Shown here: positions 36,671-46,653 of the stretch, in pieces
Position numbering within the stretch: the stretch's first letter is position 1
Layout of the letters: the number at the start of each line of letters is the position of its first letter
From: Planctomycetota bacterium
Lineage (GTDB): Bacteria > Planctomycetota > UBA1135 > UBA2386
Assembly: GCA_016794425.1 (NCBI GenBank)
Contig: JAEUHR010000046.1
Coordinates: forward strand, 62,001-126,000
DNA: 64,000 nt
Direction of reading: 5' to 3'
The notes under the pieces: model-generated
The model's database searches: none
The model's input: the letters and a program-made list of their open reading frames with translations, nothing else
What the model was told of the DNA's origin: nothing
Translations under genes and position numbers: made by a program

Positions 36671-37641
36671 CCCGGCACCCCGGCCTGGACCGGATGGTCG
36701 GGCCGTTCGCCGCGCAGCACGGCCATGCAGTTCTTGGCCGCCAGCGTGCACATCAGCGTGCGCACCGTCACCGTGGCGCTGCCGACGTGCGGCAGCAGCA
36801 CGACGTTCGGCAGCGCCAGCAGGCCCGGGTGCACGGTCGGCTCGTGCTCGAACACGTCGAGGCCGGCGCCGGCGATCAGGCCTTCCTCGAGCGCCGCGAC
36901 CAGCGCGGCTTCGTCGACGATCGGCCCGCGCGACGTGTTGATCAGGATCGCGTGCCGCCGCATGCGGCACAGCCGTTCGACCGCGATCAGGTGCCGCGTC
37001 TCGGCGCGCAGCGGCACGTGCAGCGACACGAAGTCGCTCTGCTGCAGCAGCGTGTCGAGCGGCAGGTGCACCGCCTGCAGTTCGGCGGCGGTGGCGTCGG
37101 GCGCCGGCCGCGGCGCGCTGTAGAGCACGCGCATGCCGAAGCCGCGCGCGCGGCGGGCGACCGCGCGGCCGATGCGGCCGAGGCCGACGATGCCGAGCGT
37201 GCGGCCGGCCACGTCGGTGCCGCACAGGAGGTCGACGTCCCAGCGGTGCCACTTGCCGTCGCGCAGGTGGCGTTCGGCCTCCGGCAGGCGGCGGGCGGTC
37301 GCCAGCAGCAGCGCGAACGTCAGGTCGGCGGTCGCCTCGGTCAGCACGCCAGGTGTGTTGGTCACGACGATGCCGCGTGCGGTCGCGGCGGCGACGTCGA
37401 TGTTGTCGTAGCCGACGGCGACGTTGGCGATCACACGCAGCTGCGGCGCTGCCGCGATCACCTCGGCGTCGATGGTGTCGGTCAGCTGGCAGACGACGCC
37501 CTCGGCGTGCTGCAGCCGGCGCCGCAGCCGTTCCTTCGGCAGCACGTCGTGGCTGTCGTGGTAGTCGACCGTGCACTCCTCCTGCAGCATCGCGATCGCC
37601 GCCGGATAGACGTGCCGCGTGACCAGGACGCGCGGCTTCAT
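36667..37641 (-). CDS. D-2-hydroxyacid dehydrogenase (glyoxylate/hydroxypyruvate reductase type)
   Basis: A 324-residue cytoplasmic NAD(P)-dependent reductase. The Rossmann motif GIVGLGRIGRAVA is near 150, the substrate Arg is in NTSRGPIVDE near 236, and the catalytic Glu and His are in LDVFEHEPTVHP and LLPHVGSAT near 264 and 285. N-terminal NVAVGYDNIDV near 75 is typical of GhrB-like enzymes. Its coupling to a glycerate 2-kinase supports hydroxypyruvate or glyoxylate as substrate. It overlaps the neighbours on both sides by 4 bases. Confidence 0.92.
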   Translation of the reverse strand: MKPRVLVTRHVYPAAIAMLQEECTVDYHDSHDVLPKERLRRRLQHAEGVVCQLTDTIDAEVIAAAPQLRVIANVAVGYDNIDVAAATARGIVVTNTPGVLTEATADLTFALLLATARRLPEAERHLRDGKWHRWDVDLLCGTDVAGRTLGIVGLGRIGRAVARRARGFGMRVLYSAPRPAPDATAAELQAVHLPLDTLLQQSDFVSLHVPLRAETRHLIAVERLCRMRRHAILINTSRGPIVDEAALVAALEEGLIAGAGLDVFEHEPTVHPGLLALPNVVLLPHVGSATVTVRTLMCTLAAKNCMAVLRGERPDHPVQAGVPG

Positions 37642-38348
37642 CGCGCCGTCTCCGCCAGTTCGACGACGAACGCGTCGTTGACCTCGCCGCGCACGAACGC
37701 GGCCGGCACCGCGTCGAACCGCGCCAGCGCCGAGTCCAGCGTCGCGAACGTGCCGCCGCCGGCCGCGGTGGCGTCGGGCGTGAAGCCGACCAGCAGCCGG
37801 CTGTGGCCGGAGCCGGCGGCGACCGGCCAACCGCGCGCCAGCGTCGCGACGACGTCGTCGAACTGCGCCGGCGACAGGCCCGCGGTGCCGTCGTTCGGCC
37901 GGATCCAGCGCACGCGCAGCCGGGCGCCGCTGCCGGCCTGCCGGCGGCCACCGGCCACCAGCGCGTCGGGCGTCGGCATCGCCGCGACGTCGAAGCGTTC
38001 CGCGTACGGCCACGCCGCTTCGGGGCACAGGCCGAAGCGCTCGTAGCCGGTCAGCGCGTGGTGGAAGAAGTCGCCGTCGCAGGTGCGGCCGGTGGCGGCG
38101 TTCGCGGCCCAGTTCGCGTACTCGACGCTGAGCCGCTCGCCGCGGCCGGTCGCGCGCGCGCAGGCGAACTCGAACGCGGCGACGGTGGTGAAGATCGAGC
38201 AGGTCGGGCGGGGGCCTTGGCCGCGCGGGGCGAGGCCGTAGGCGGCGAACGCGGGGCGCAGGTCGCTCGGCGCCGGGGGCTCCGCGCCGGCGGGGGGCAG
38301 CGCGCAGGCCGCGGTCAGCAGCGGCAGCAGCGAACGGGGACGCAGCAT
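37638..38348 (-). CDS. Secreted papain-like (C1A) cysteine protease-like protein
   Basis: A 236-residue exported protein (signal-like residues 1-22). The order of active-site elements fits the papain fold: the oxyanion Gln in GQGPRPTCSIFTTVAAFEF with the nucleophilic Cys near 50, LSVEYANWAAN near 73 (the typical LSExxL region), and AAGSGHSRLLVGF with the catalytic His near 182. It is short for the family, and the final Asn/Trp element is not clear. It leads the operon with hydroxypyruvate reductase and glycerate kinase, an odd pairing. TAGCCT lies 6 bases before the ATG. Confidence 0.72.
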   Translation of the reverse strand: MLRPRSLLPLLTAACALPPAGAEPPAPSDLRPAFAAYGLAPRGQGPRPTCSIFTTVAAFEFACARATGRGERLSVEYANWAANAATGRTCDGDFFHHALTGYERFGLCPEAAWPYAERFDVAAMPTPDALVAGGRRQAGSGARLRVRWIRPNDGTAGLSPAQFDDVVATLARGWPVAAGSGHSRLLVGFTPDATAAGGGTFATLDSALARFDAVPAAFVRGEVNDAFVVELAETAR

Positions 38349-38408
38349 GCGTGCAGGCTAGCCGCGCCCGACCGCCCGCCGCCAGCGTCCGGCGGTGCGG
38401 CACCGCCT

Positions 38409-38437
38409 TTGACCGTGGCGCCGCGGCGCGCGACAGT
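38409..38437 (+). promoter_or_regulatory. Promoter of the serine hydrolase gene at 38444
   Basis: TTGACC (38409-38414), a 17-base spacer, then GACAGT (38432-38437), only 6 bases before the ATG. Expected initiation falls on the start codon itself, so a leaderless transcript is likely. It matches the promoter at 18702-18730 in the -35 box, the spacer and the start distance. Confidence 0.55.
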
Positions 38438-38443
38438 GCGGCG

Positions 38444-39547
38444 ATGTCCGCTCGCCTCGGCGTCGTGTTCTGGCTCGGGTCGCTGGTGTGGCTGCCGGCG
38501 CAGGAAGACCTCGGCCCGCTGCTGGAGCCGCTGCGACAGCAGTACGGCGTGCCGGCGCTCGGCGCCGCCGTGCTGGTCGACGGCGAACTGCACGCGCTCG
38601 GCGCCGTCGGCGTGCGGCGTCGCGGCCACGAGGCCGCCGTCACGGTCGACGACCGCTGGCACCTCGGCTCGTGCACGAAGGCGATGACCGCGACGCTGCT
38701 GGCGCGGCAGGTCGAGGCCGGCAAGGTCGCGTGGACGACGACCCTGGCCGAAGCGCTGCCCGACCTGGCCGATCGGCTGCACGCAGGCGCGCGCGGCATC
38801 ACGCTGGCGCAGCTGCTGCAGCACCGCGCCGGCCTGCCGGCGCAGCCGCCCGACGCCCTGTGGGGGGAGCTGTTCCGCTTCGCCGGCACCGACGCCGAAG
38901 CGCGCACCGAGGTCGCCACGGCGATGCTCGCGGTGGCGCCCGAAGCCGCACCGGGCACGCGGTTCCTGTACTCGAACGCCAGCTACATGCTGGCCGGCGC
39001 GATCAGCGAACGGCTCGGCGGCAGCGAGTGGAACACGCTGGTCGCGGCGCAGTTGTTCACGCCGCTCGGCATCACCAGCGCCGGCTTCGGCCCGCCGGGT
39101 ACCGACGACGCCACCGACCAGCCGTGGGGCCACCGGCCGCAGCCGAAGGGGCCCGTGGCGGTGTTCGCCGACAACCCGCCGTCGCTCGGACCGGCCGGCA
39201 CCGTGCACATGGCGCTGCGCGACTGGGCCCGCTTCGCCGCGCTGCACCTGGGTGTCGTGCCGGTGGTCGACGGCAAGCCGCTGCTGCAGCCGGACACCCT
39301 GCGCGCGCTGCACACGCCGCCCGAGGGCGCCGACTACGCGCTCGGCTGGCGCGTCGCGCGGCGCGACTGGGCGCCGGGTCCGATCCTGACGCACGCCGGC
39401 AGCAACACGATGTGGTTCTGTGTCGCCTGGCTCGCGCCCGAGGCGCGGTTCGGCGTGCTGGTCACCTGCAACCAGGGCGACGCGGCCGCGGCCTGCGACG
39501 CCGTGGCGGCGGCCTGCATCGCCCGCTACCGGCCGGCGGCCCGATAG
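38444..39547 (+). CDS. Exported beta-lactamase-family serine hydrolase
   Basis: A 367-residue class C beta-lactamase/penicillin-binding-protein-fold hydrolase with a signal-like N-terminus (1-19). The active site is S-C-T-K near 77 (the SxxK motif in LGSCTKAMTATLL), Y-S-N near 180 (the YxN motif in FLYSNASYML) and HAGSN near 322 (replacing KTG). The family includes DD-peptidases, esterases and true lactamases; HAG in the third position favours an esterase or peptidase. The gene stands alone, divergent from the papain-like gene, with its own leaderless-type promoter. Confidence 0.88.
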   Translation: MSARLGVVFWLGSLVWLPAQEDLGPLLEPLRQQYGVPALGAAVLVDGELHALGAVGVRRRGHEAAVTVDDRWHLGSCTKAMTATLLARQVEAGKVAWTTTLAEALPDLADRLHAGARGITLAQLLQHRAGLPAQPPDALWGELFRFAGTDAEARTEVATAMLAVAPEAAPGTRFLYSNASYMLAGAISERLGGSEWNTLVAAQLFTPLGITSAGFGPPGTDDATDQPWGHRPQPKGPVAVFADNPPSLGPAGTVHMALRDWARFAALHLGVVPVVDGKPLLQPDTLRALHTPPEGADYALGWRVARRDWAPGPILTHAGSNTMWFCVAWLAPEARFGVLVTCNQGDAAAACDAVAAACIARYRPAAR

Positions 39548-39608
39548 CGCCGGCGTGCCGGCGACCGGCGCACTGGATTCGCCGCGGCGGCGCCGCGAAG
39601 CTGCGGCG

Positions 39609-41210
<1,602 letters not shown>

Positions 41211-41233
41211 GCCGCGCGCGGGCGGCAGCGCCA

Positions 41234-41260
41234 GGTCGGCGGCATGGGGTGCCGCCGACC
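41234..41260. terminator. Perfect 11-bp hairpin between convergent genes, bidirectional terminator candidate
   Basis: GGTCGGCGGCA (41234-41244), the loop TGGGG, then TGCCGCCGACC (41250-41260). It lies midway between the fumarase stop (41210) and the convergent stop at 41274. No T tract follows on either side. Confidence 0.55.
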
Positions 41261-41273
41261 GGCCCGGTCGACC

Positions 41274-43211
41274 TCAGTTGACCTGCGTCACACTGACGAC
41301 GCCGTTGCTGACCGTCATGCCGAACGCGTTCTGCCCGTTCGGCAGCGAGTTCGGCACCACCAGCGACACGGCCTGCGCGCCGATCACGTTGCCCGGCGCG
41401 AACGCGATGTTGTTGAACAGCACGTTCCACGTCGCCGTAGGCGCGAACGTCAGCTGGCCGCCGAGGTCGAGGTCGAGCGACGCGATGTAGGCGTTGCACA
41501 ACGGTGCCCCGATGAGGCCGAGGTCGAAGCCGCCCGGCAGCGGCAGCACGCTGAGGAACATCGTCGAGATGTAGATGCCGCTCGTCGGCAGGTACTCGGG
41601 GATGTTGTTCGCCGTGAACGTCACCATCGTGCTCGGGTTGATCACCGGGCGCGGTGCGGCCGACAGCGTCATCGGCTCGATGTCCGGCTGCGTCACGATC
41701 GGCAGCGCGGTGGCCAGCGTGATCGGCCCCGGGTCCAGCGACGGGCCGGCCGGCGAGTAGCCGACCAGGTGCCCCGAACCGAACGTGCTGGTGGTGTCGT
41801 TGTCGACGTCCTGCCAGACGATCACGACGCGGCCCGGCGTGGCCGAGGTCGCGAGGTGCATCTGGAACTGGATCGTGCTCGGGTTGTTGGCGACCGGAGT
41901 CGAGTAGTTCTCGACGCCGTCCCACGTGATGTAGAGCACGTCGAGTGCCGGGTCGTGGTGCCAGCGGATCGGCCCACCGGCGAGGTCCGCAGCATTGTAG
42001 TCGTGCCACGACCAGAACGCGGTCTCGAACGCGTTGCGGAACAGCGGCGTCGGCGTGTAGTCGTTCGGCGGCACGTTGAAGTTGCCGTTGTCGTTGGTGA
42101 GCCCCGTCGTCGAGACGAAGCCGTTCGTGTGCACGTAGAGTGCCGTCGACGCGCCGCCGGGCGCCGGGAACGCGGGCAGCGCGAGGGCCGTCAGGTCGAT
42201 CAGCGCCTGGCCGTCGTCCGTCCGCGCGAGATCGGTCGGCAGAACCGGCGCGACGTAGCCGGAGGCACCGCCGGCGTTCCAGGCCACCGAGTAGCCGTTG
42301 GCGGTCGGGTTCATCGTCAGGCTGTTGCCCTGCAGCGCGGCCGAAGCGAGCGCCGAGTCGGCGAACAGCTGGTAGAACGACTCGCGCGCGATCGGGTAGC
42401 AGCCGGTGCCGACCGGGCTGTGCGACGCGCACGGGCCCTGCACGAACGGCGTCACCACCGACACCGTGTAGTTCTCGAAGCCGGGCGTCGGGTCCGGCGC
42501 GAAGAACACCGACTGGCCCGACAGGTCCCAGGTCGCCGCCGTGAAGGTCTCGTAGAGGATGCCCTCGGTCGCCGGCGAGGTCGGCAGCGTCGTCAGGTCC
42601 TGCGAGCCGCCGGTGCTCGGCTCGGCGTTGCCGACCGAGACGCCGACCCAGGTGTCGTCGGCGGGGATCGCCGCGTCGTAGTCCATGCGCAGCACGCCCG
42701 ACGAGAACAGCGTCAGCTGGAAGCTGTAGCGATCGGTCAGGCTGCTCCAGCGCGCGAGGTCGGTCCAGATCACGCGCACTTCCCCGGCGAACGTCGTGTC
42801 GACCGTGACGCTCCAGTTGGCGCCGCTGACGAACGAACGGTCGTGGTCGCGCGAGCACACGGCGATGCGCGCCGAACCGCCGACCGCACCCTGCAGCTCG
42901 GCGAGCAGGATGATGCCGAAGATGATGCCGTCCACCGGTTCGGTCAGGCCCAGCGTCGAATCGGTCAGGTAGACCTCGCCGTTGCCGTGCACCCAGAGCT
43001 GGTCGAGCGTGCCGACCGCGCCGGGCATCGGGAACGCGAACGGCAGCGCGATCGGGCCGGCGCTGAGGCCTTCGTCTTCGACCGGGAAGGTCGACGCGTA
43101 GCCGAAGACGTTGTCCCAGGGGGCCAGGCCGGCGGAGACGCCCGGGCACTGGGCGGTGGCCGCCGCGGTGGCGAGCAATGCGGCCGAGAGGGTCGCGGAG
43201 ATGCGATGCAT
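41274..43211 (-). CDS. Large secreted beta-rich protein of unknown function
   Basis: A 645-residue exported protein with a clear signal peptide (MHRISATLSAALLATAAATA). The mature protein is rich in Thr, Ser, Gly and aromatic residues. It has two similar halves: LWVHGNGEVYLTD near 90 and LYVHTNGFVSTTG near 365, each followed by an FQ[LM]-x-L or IQFQMHL strand and a V-[RI]-V-I-W-[TQ]-D segment. This is a duplicated beta-sandwich domain of the kind found in planctomycete surface proteins. No catalytic motif is visible. A C-rich stretch precedes the ATG where a Shine-Dalgarno site would be. Confidence 0.75.
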   Translation of the reverse strand: MHRISATLSAALLATAAATAQCPGVSAGLAPWDNVFGYASTFPVEDEGLSAGPIALPFAFPMPGAVGTLDQLWVHGNGEVYLTDSTLGLTEPVDGIIFGIILLAELQGAVGGSARIAVCSRDHDRSFVSGANWSVTVDTTFAGEVRVIWTDLARWSSLTDRYSFQLTLFSSGVLRMDYDAAIPADDTWVGVSVGNAEPSTGGSQDLTTLPTSPATEGILYETFTAATWDLSGQSVFFAPDPTPGFENYTVSVVTPFVQGPCASHSPVGTGCYPIARESFYQLFADSALASAALQGNSLTMNPTANGYSVAWNAGGASGYVAPVLPTDLARTDDGQALIDLTALALPAFPAPGGASTALYVHTNGFVSTTGLTNDNGNFNVPPNDYTPTPLFRNAFETAFWSWHDYNAADLAGGPIRWHHDPALDVLYITWDGVENYSTPVANNPSTIQFQMHLATSATPGRVVIVWQDVDNDTTSTFGSGHLVGYSPAGPSLDPGPITLATALPIVTQPDIEPMTLSAAPRPVINPSTMVTFTANNIPEYLPTSGIYISTMFLSVLPLPGGFDLGLIGAPLCNAYIASLDLDLGGQLTFAPTATWNVLFNNIAFAPGNVIGAQAVSLVVPNSLPNGQNAFGMTVSNGVVSVTQVN

Positions 43212-43248
43212 GATGGGAGGAGGGGGAGAGGGTTGGGGTGGGAACGAA

Positions 43249-43286
43249 CCCGGGTCGAACGCCGGTTCCGTGGCGTCGGACCCGGG
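43249..43286. terminator. Two-part hairpin between the cytochrome/iron operon and the next gene
   Basis: Outer arms CCCGGGTC (43249-43256) and GACCCGGG (43279-43286) enclose inner arms ACGCC (43259-43263) and GGCGT (43272-43276) with an 8-base loop. On the minus strand it lies about 85 bases after the operon's last stop and about 38 before the next start, so it could terminate the operon or fold in the next gene's leader. Confidence 0.45.
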
Positions 43287-43370
43287 CAAACCCTCGACGA
43301 GTGGCGCCGTGGCCAGGTTCCGTCGGGCTCGATTCTGCCCGCGGACCGGGGCGGGGCCCGGACGGGGCGG

Positions 43371-44612
43371 TCAGCGGCCCAGGCGCGCGAGCCGTTCGCG
43401 CAGGCGCGCCAGGGTCGGCTCGTGGTAGTCGTGCCGCTGTTGCCGCTCGGTCAAGAAGGCCTCTGCCGCCGCATCCGGTCCGAGGCACAGGAGCCCGAAG
43501 GCCGCCCCGACCCGAACGTCCATGGTCTCCTGGTCGTCCGCCAGCCGGCCGCGCAGCGCGGCCGCGCTGTCGTGGTCCTGCAGCAGGCCCAGGGCCTGCA
43601 CGGCTTCACTGCGCTGGTCGATGTCGGTCGCGGTCACCAGGCGCCGCAGGTACGGAACGGCCTCGGTGGCGCCGATCGCGCCGAGGGCGCGCACCGCGTA
43701 GGCGCCGGTCAGCGGATCGGCGAGCAGCGCCAGCACCGCCGGCGCCGCGTCGCGCGCCGGTGCACCGATGTCGGTCAGCACCTGCAGCGCCATCGTGCGC
43801 AGGTAGGGTTCTTCGGCCGCCAGCGTGCGCACCAGCAGCGGCACCGGCAGGCGGCCGCAGCGCGTGGTCACGAACCGCGCATCGTCGACCGGACGCAGTT
43901 TGGTGCCCTGCGTCGTCTGCAGGTGGGCCGCGAAGCGCGCGTCGAGCTTCTGGCCGGCGGGCGCGGGCGCTCCGGGGCGCGAACTCGTGCCGGTGCGGTG
44001 CCAGCCGGCGAACAGCTGGCGCAGGTGCTGTTGCAGTTCGACGTAGGTCGGTGCCGCCGCCAGCGGCAGCGACCGTTCGCGGCAGATCTCGATCGCCATC
44101 TGGCCCGCGCGTTCGGCGGTGGCGGCGGTGCCCATCGCGCCGTCGAGGACGCCGAGTGCGCAGTCGTTGCCGAGCCGCTGCAGCGCGTCGGCGACCCACA
44201 ACACGGCGTCGGGGTCGGCTTCGTACTTCAGTCGCAGCACCAGCGCCGCCTGCAGTTCCGCGGCGCCGGTCTGCCCGCACAGCCAGGCCGCGCGGCTGCG
44301 CACGCGCGCGTCCTCGTGCAGCAGTGCCGGCTCGAGCACCCACCAGGCGTCGGCGTGTTCGAGCAGCGCGCGTTCGGCGCGCGCCGCGGTGCGCGGGTCG
44401 GTCTCCGTGAGCTGCAGCGCGATGTCGGCGAGGTCGCGCAGTTCGCTCTGCACGGCTGCCGCCGGCGGCGGCAGCGTCGCCGCCAGCGCCATCAGGTCGC
44501 CGAGGAACGGCCGCAGCTGCAGCGGCGGCGCCTGCGTCGACGGTTCGGCGGCCGGGCCGGAACAACCGACCGCGAGCAGGCACCACCAGGGCATCGCGCG
44601 GCCGCCGGTCAT
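43371..44612 (-). CDS. HEAT-repeat lipoprotein
   Basis: A 413-residue exported protein with a short lipoprotein signal (lipobox LLAVGC near residues 12-17). Residues about 40-400 are helical HEAT/PBS-lyase-type repeats with recurrent A-x-L-x-D-[IP]-G and A-x3-L-x-L-[LG] spacing. It is the last gene of the phosphatase-iron transporter-cytochrome operon, with an ATGA overlap to the pentaheme cytochrome. HEAT lipoproteins often act as scaffolds, so it may hold the cytochrome at a membrane; that is inference. Confidence 0.75.
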   Translation of the reverse strand: MTGGRAMPWWCLLAVGCSGPAAEPSTQAPPLQLRPFLGDLMALAATLPPPAAAVQSELRDLADIALQLTETDPRTAARAERALLEHADAWWVLEPALLHEDARVRSRAAWLCGQTGAAELQAALVLRLKYEADPDAVLWVADALQRLGNDCALGVLDGAMGTAATAERAGQMAIEICRERSLPLAAAPTYVELQQHLRQLFAGWHRTGTSSRPGAPAPAGQKLDARFAAHLQTTQGTKLRPVDDARFVTTRCGRLPVPLLVRTLAAEEPYLRTMALQVLTDIGAPARDAAPAVLALLADPLTGAYAVRALGAIGATEAVPYLRRLVTATDIDQRSEAVQALGLLQDHDSAAALRGRLADDQETMDVRVGAAFGLLCLGPDAAAEAFLTERQQRHDYHEPTLARLRERLARLGR

Positions 44613-45631
44613 CGCAGCTCCAGCCGCCGTTCTTCGAGCAGCGTGCTGCGCGGATCGTCGTCGCCGCAGAACGGCGTCAGCCGGTACCACAGGCGCGCCT
44701 CGACCGCCATGGCGTCGGCCGGGATCGGCACGCGCACGGTCTTCGCGGCGCCGGCCGGCAGCTGCGTGTTCTCGGACCGCGCGTTGCCGGGGTTGACCGG
44801 TTCCAGCTCGTCGAGGTACGGCTGGCGGAAGCGGTACGCACGCTGCCAGTCGCCGGGCTTGCTGCCGTCGGCCGGCACGAAGCGGTACATCATGTCGACC
44901 GCGCGGTGGCGTTCCTCGGTGGGGAAGTTGTGGCCGGCGCCGACGTTGGTCAACGTCAGCACGAGTTCGCGGTCGTCGCGCGTGACCTCGAACCGGCCGG
45001 CGCGGCGCAGCATCGCCGGGTCGTGGGCGCCCTCGAAGACGTGGCGTCGGCCGAGCCGGACGCTGCCGTCCGCGCGGTGCCGTTCGACGGCCGGCATGTG
45101 GCAGGCGGCGCAGTCGGTGCCCTGCTTGGCGTAGTGGCTCGCGCGCCACTGGTCGGTCGTGAAGTGCTGGTTGTGGCAGGCCGCGCAGGCGTCGACGGCC
45201 AGGAACTGCTCGTTCGCCTGCGGCTTGCACGGCACTTCGGGCCGGCTGTTGCGCGCCAGGATGCCGCCGTCGGGACCGAGGTGGCAAGTGATGCAGCTGA
45301 CGCCCTCGTCGAAGTGCGTGCGCCGCGGCAGCGTGCGCTTGCCGAAGCCCGTGACGGCCACCGGCCGCGGCAGGTGGCAGTCCATGCACTCCTCCTTGCG
45401 GAAGTCGTCGCTGAGCGCGCGCACCTCGGGGTTCGAGAACGAGATCTGGTGGTGCGACCCGTGCCACTCGTCGAACACGTCCTGGTGGCACTGCTGGCAC
45501 TGCGCGGCCGACTCCCAGCGCTGCGAGACCACTGCCGCGCGGTTGGGGCGACCGCTGGACAGGAACGCGATCACGCCGCCGACCGCAGCCAGCAGCGCTG
45601 CGGCGAGGCCGATGCGGGTGGTCGGTTTCAT
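44609..45631 (-). CDS. Membrane-anchored pentaheme c-type cytochrome
   Basis: A 340-residue protein with one N-terminal hydrophobic anchor (about 7-25) and five CxxCH heme sites: CQQCH (45-49), CMDCH (82-86), CITCH (113-117), CAACH (149-153) and CAACH (174-178). Several other His residues could be distal ligands. Residues about 195-340 are a beta-rich domain beginning GAGHNFPTEERH. It fits the cytochrome c554/NrfB-like multiheme group that passes electrons in the periplasm. The coupling to an iron(III)-type ABC transporter (ATGA overlap with the ATPase) suggests a link to metal reduction or uptake; that is inference. Confidence 0.9.
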   Translation of the reverse strand: MKPTTRIGLAAALLAAVGGVIAFLSSGRPNRAAVVSQRWESAAQCQQCHQDVFDEWHGSHHQISFSNPEVRALSDDFRKEECMDCHLPRPVAVTGFGKRTLPRRTHFDEGVSCITCHLGPDGGILARNSRPEVPCKPQANEQFLAVDACAACHNQHFTTDQWRASHYAKQGTDCAACHMPAVERHRADGSVRLGRRHVFEGAHDPAMLRRAGRFEVTRDDRELVLTLTNVGAGHNFPTEERHRAVDMMYRFVPADGSKPGDWQRAYRFRQPYLDELEPVNPGNARSENTQLPAGAAKTVRVPIPADAMAVEARLWYRLTPFCGDDDPRSTLLEERRLELR

Positions 45632-46653
45632 GGCGTCGGAGCGGGATGCCAGGGCAGGAAGCGGGGGGCGGCGCGCAGCGCCAGCGGCACTTCGGTGCCG
45701 ACCGCCGGCGCCGTGTCGCTGGTGGTCTCGACGAGCTGGTCGGCGAACGCGACCCGCAGTCGGAAGCCGCGTTCGTCGGGCAGCACCGACAGGATGCGGC
45801 CGGTCGGCAGGTGGCCCGGCTTGCCGAGCTGCACGTCGCCGGGCAGCAGCACGAGCCGCAGGTCACCGTCGCCGCCCGGCGGCCGGTCGAACACGCCGAA
45901 CGGCGTCGCCAGCCGGCCGCCGCCGGTCGCGGTCGTCGGCAGGCACGCGGCGCCGCGCAGGAACGCGGCGGTGAACGCGGTCCGGGGGCGCTGCAGCAGC
46001 TCGGCCGCCGGGCCCTGTTCGACCACCTTGCCGTCGCGCATCACGACCAGGTCGGTGGCCAACGCCAGCGCTTCGTCGCGGTCGTGGGTGACCAGGATCG
46101 TGGTCAGGTTGCGTTCGTCGGCCAGCGTGCGCAGCAGCAGCACGATGCCGTCGCGCTGGTGCACGTCGACCGAGCGCAGCGGCTCGTCGAGCAGCAGCAC
46201 CTCGGGCGCCGGTGCCAGGGCCCGGCACAAGCCGAGCCGCTGCGCCTCGCCGCCCGACAGCGTCGCCGGCCGCGCGTCGGCCTTGTCACCGAGGCCTGTC
46301 CGCAGCAGCAGTTCGCGGGCGGCGGCGTGCGACAGGCCCGGCGCCGCGAACTGCAGATGCTGCCGCGCGGTCATCTGCGGCCACAGCGCGCCGTCCTGGA
46401 ACACGAGGCCGAGGTGGCGGCGGTCGGGCGGCACGTGCAGTGCCGGACCGGCGACCGGTTCGCCGCCGATGTCGATCGTGCCGCTGCTGGCGCGTTCGAG
46501 GCCGGCCAGGCAACGCAGCAGCGAGGTCTTGCCCGAACCGGACGGGCCGACGATCGCGAGCCGGCCGCCGGCCGGCACCGTGAACGACACGGGGCCGAGG
46601 CGGAACGAGCCGCGCTGCAGCTCGAGGGCGTGGACGGTGACGGAACGGCTCAC
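45628..46653 (-). CDS. ABC transporter ATPase, Fe(III)/polyamine/sulfate-type
   Basis: A 341-residue ATPase. Walker A is GPSGSGKTS near 37-45, the Q-loop is VFQDGALW near 82, the signature is LSGGEAQRLGL near 132, Walker B is VLLLDEPL near 153 and the H-loop is VTHDRDEAL near 189. The C-terminal 110 residues look like a TOBE regulatory domain. This plan fits FbpC/FutC and PotA-type importers. The start is GTG at 46653, overlapping the permease stop. With the permease and binding protein it forms a complete importer. Confidence 0.92.
   Translation of the reverse strand: MSRSVTVHALELQRGSFRLGPVSFTVPAGGRLAIVGPSGSGKTSLLRCLAGLERASSGTIDIGGEPVAGPALHVPPDRRHLGLVFQDGALWPQMTARQHLQFAAPGLSHAAARELLLRTGLGDKADARPATLSGGEAQRLGLCRALAPAPEVLLLDEPLRSVDVHQRDGIVLLLRTLADERNLTTILVTHDRDEALALATDLVVMRDGKVVEQGPAAELLQRPRTAFTAAFLRGAACLPTTATGGGRLATPFGVFDRPPGGDGDLRLVLLPGDVQLGKPGHLPTGRILSVLPDERGFRLRVAFADQLVETTSDTAPAVGTEVPLALRAAPRFLPWHPAPTP

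Noticed and set aside
41244..45134. A nearly 1300-codon open frame on the plus strand
   Set aside because: Its translation is Arg/His/Gln/Val repeats typical of the antisense of GC-rich genes. The minus strand holds clear genes across the same span: a signal-peptide protein, a HEAT lipoprotein and a five-heme cytochrome.
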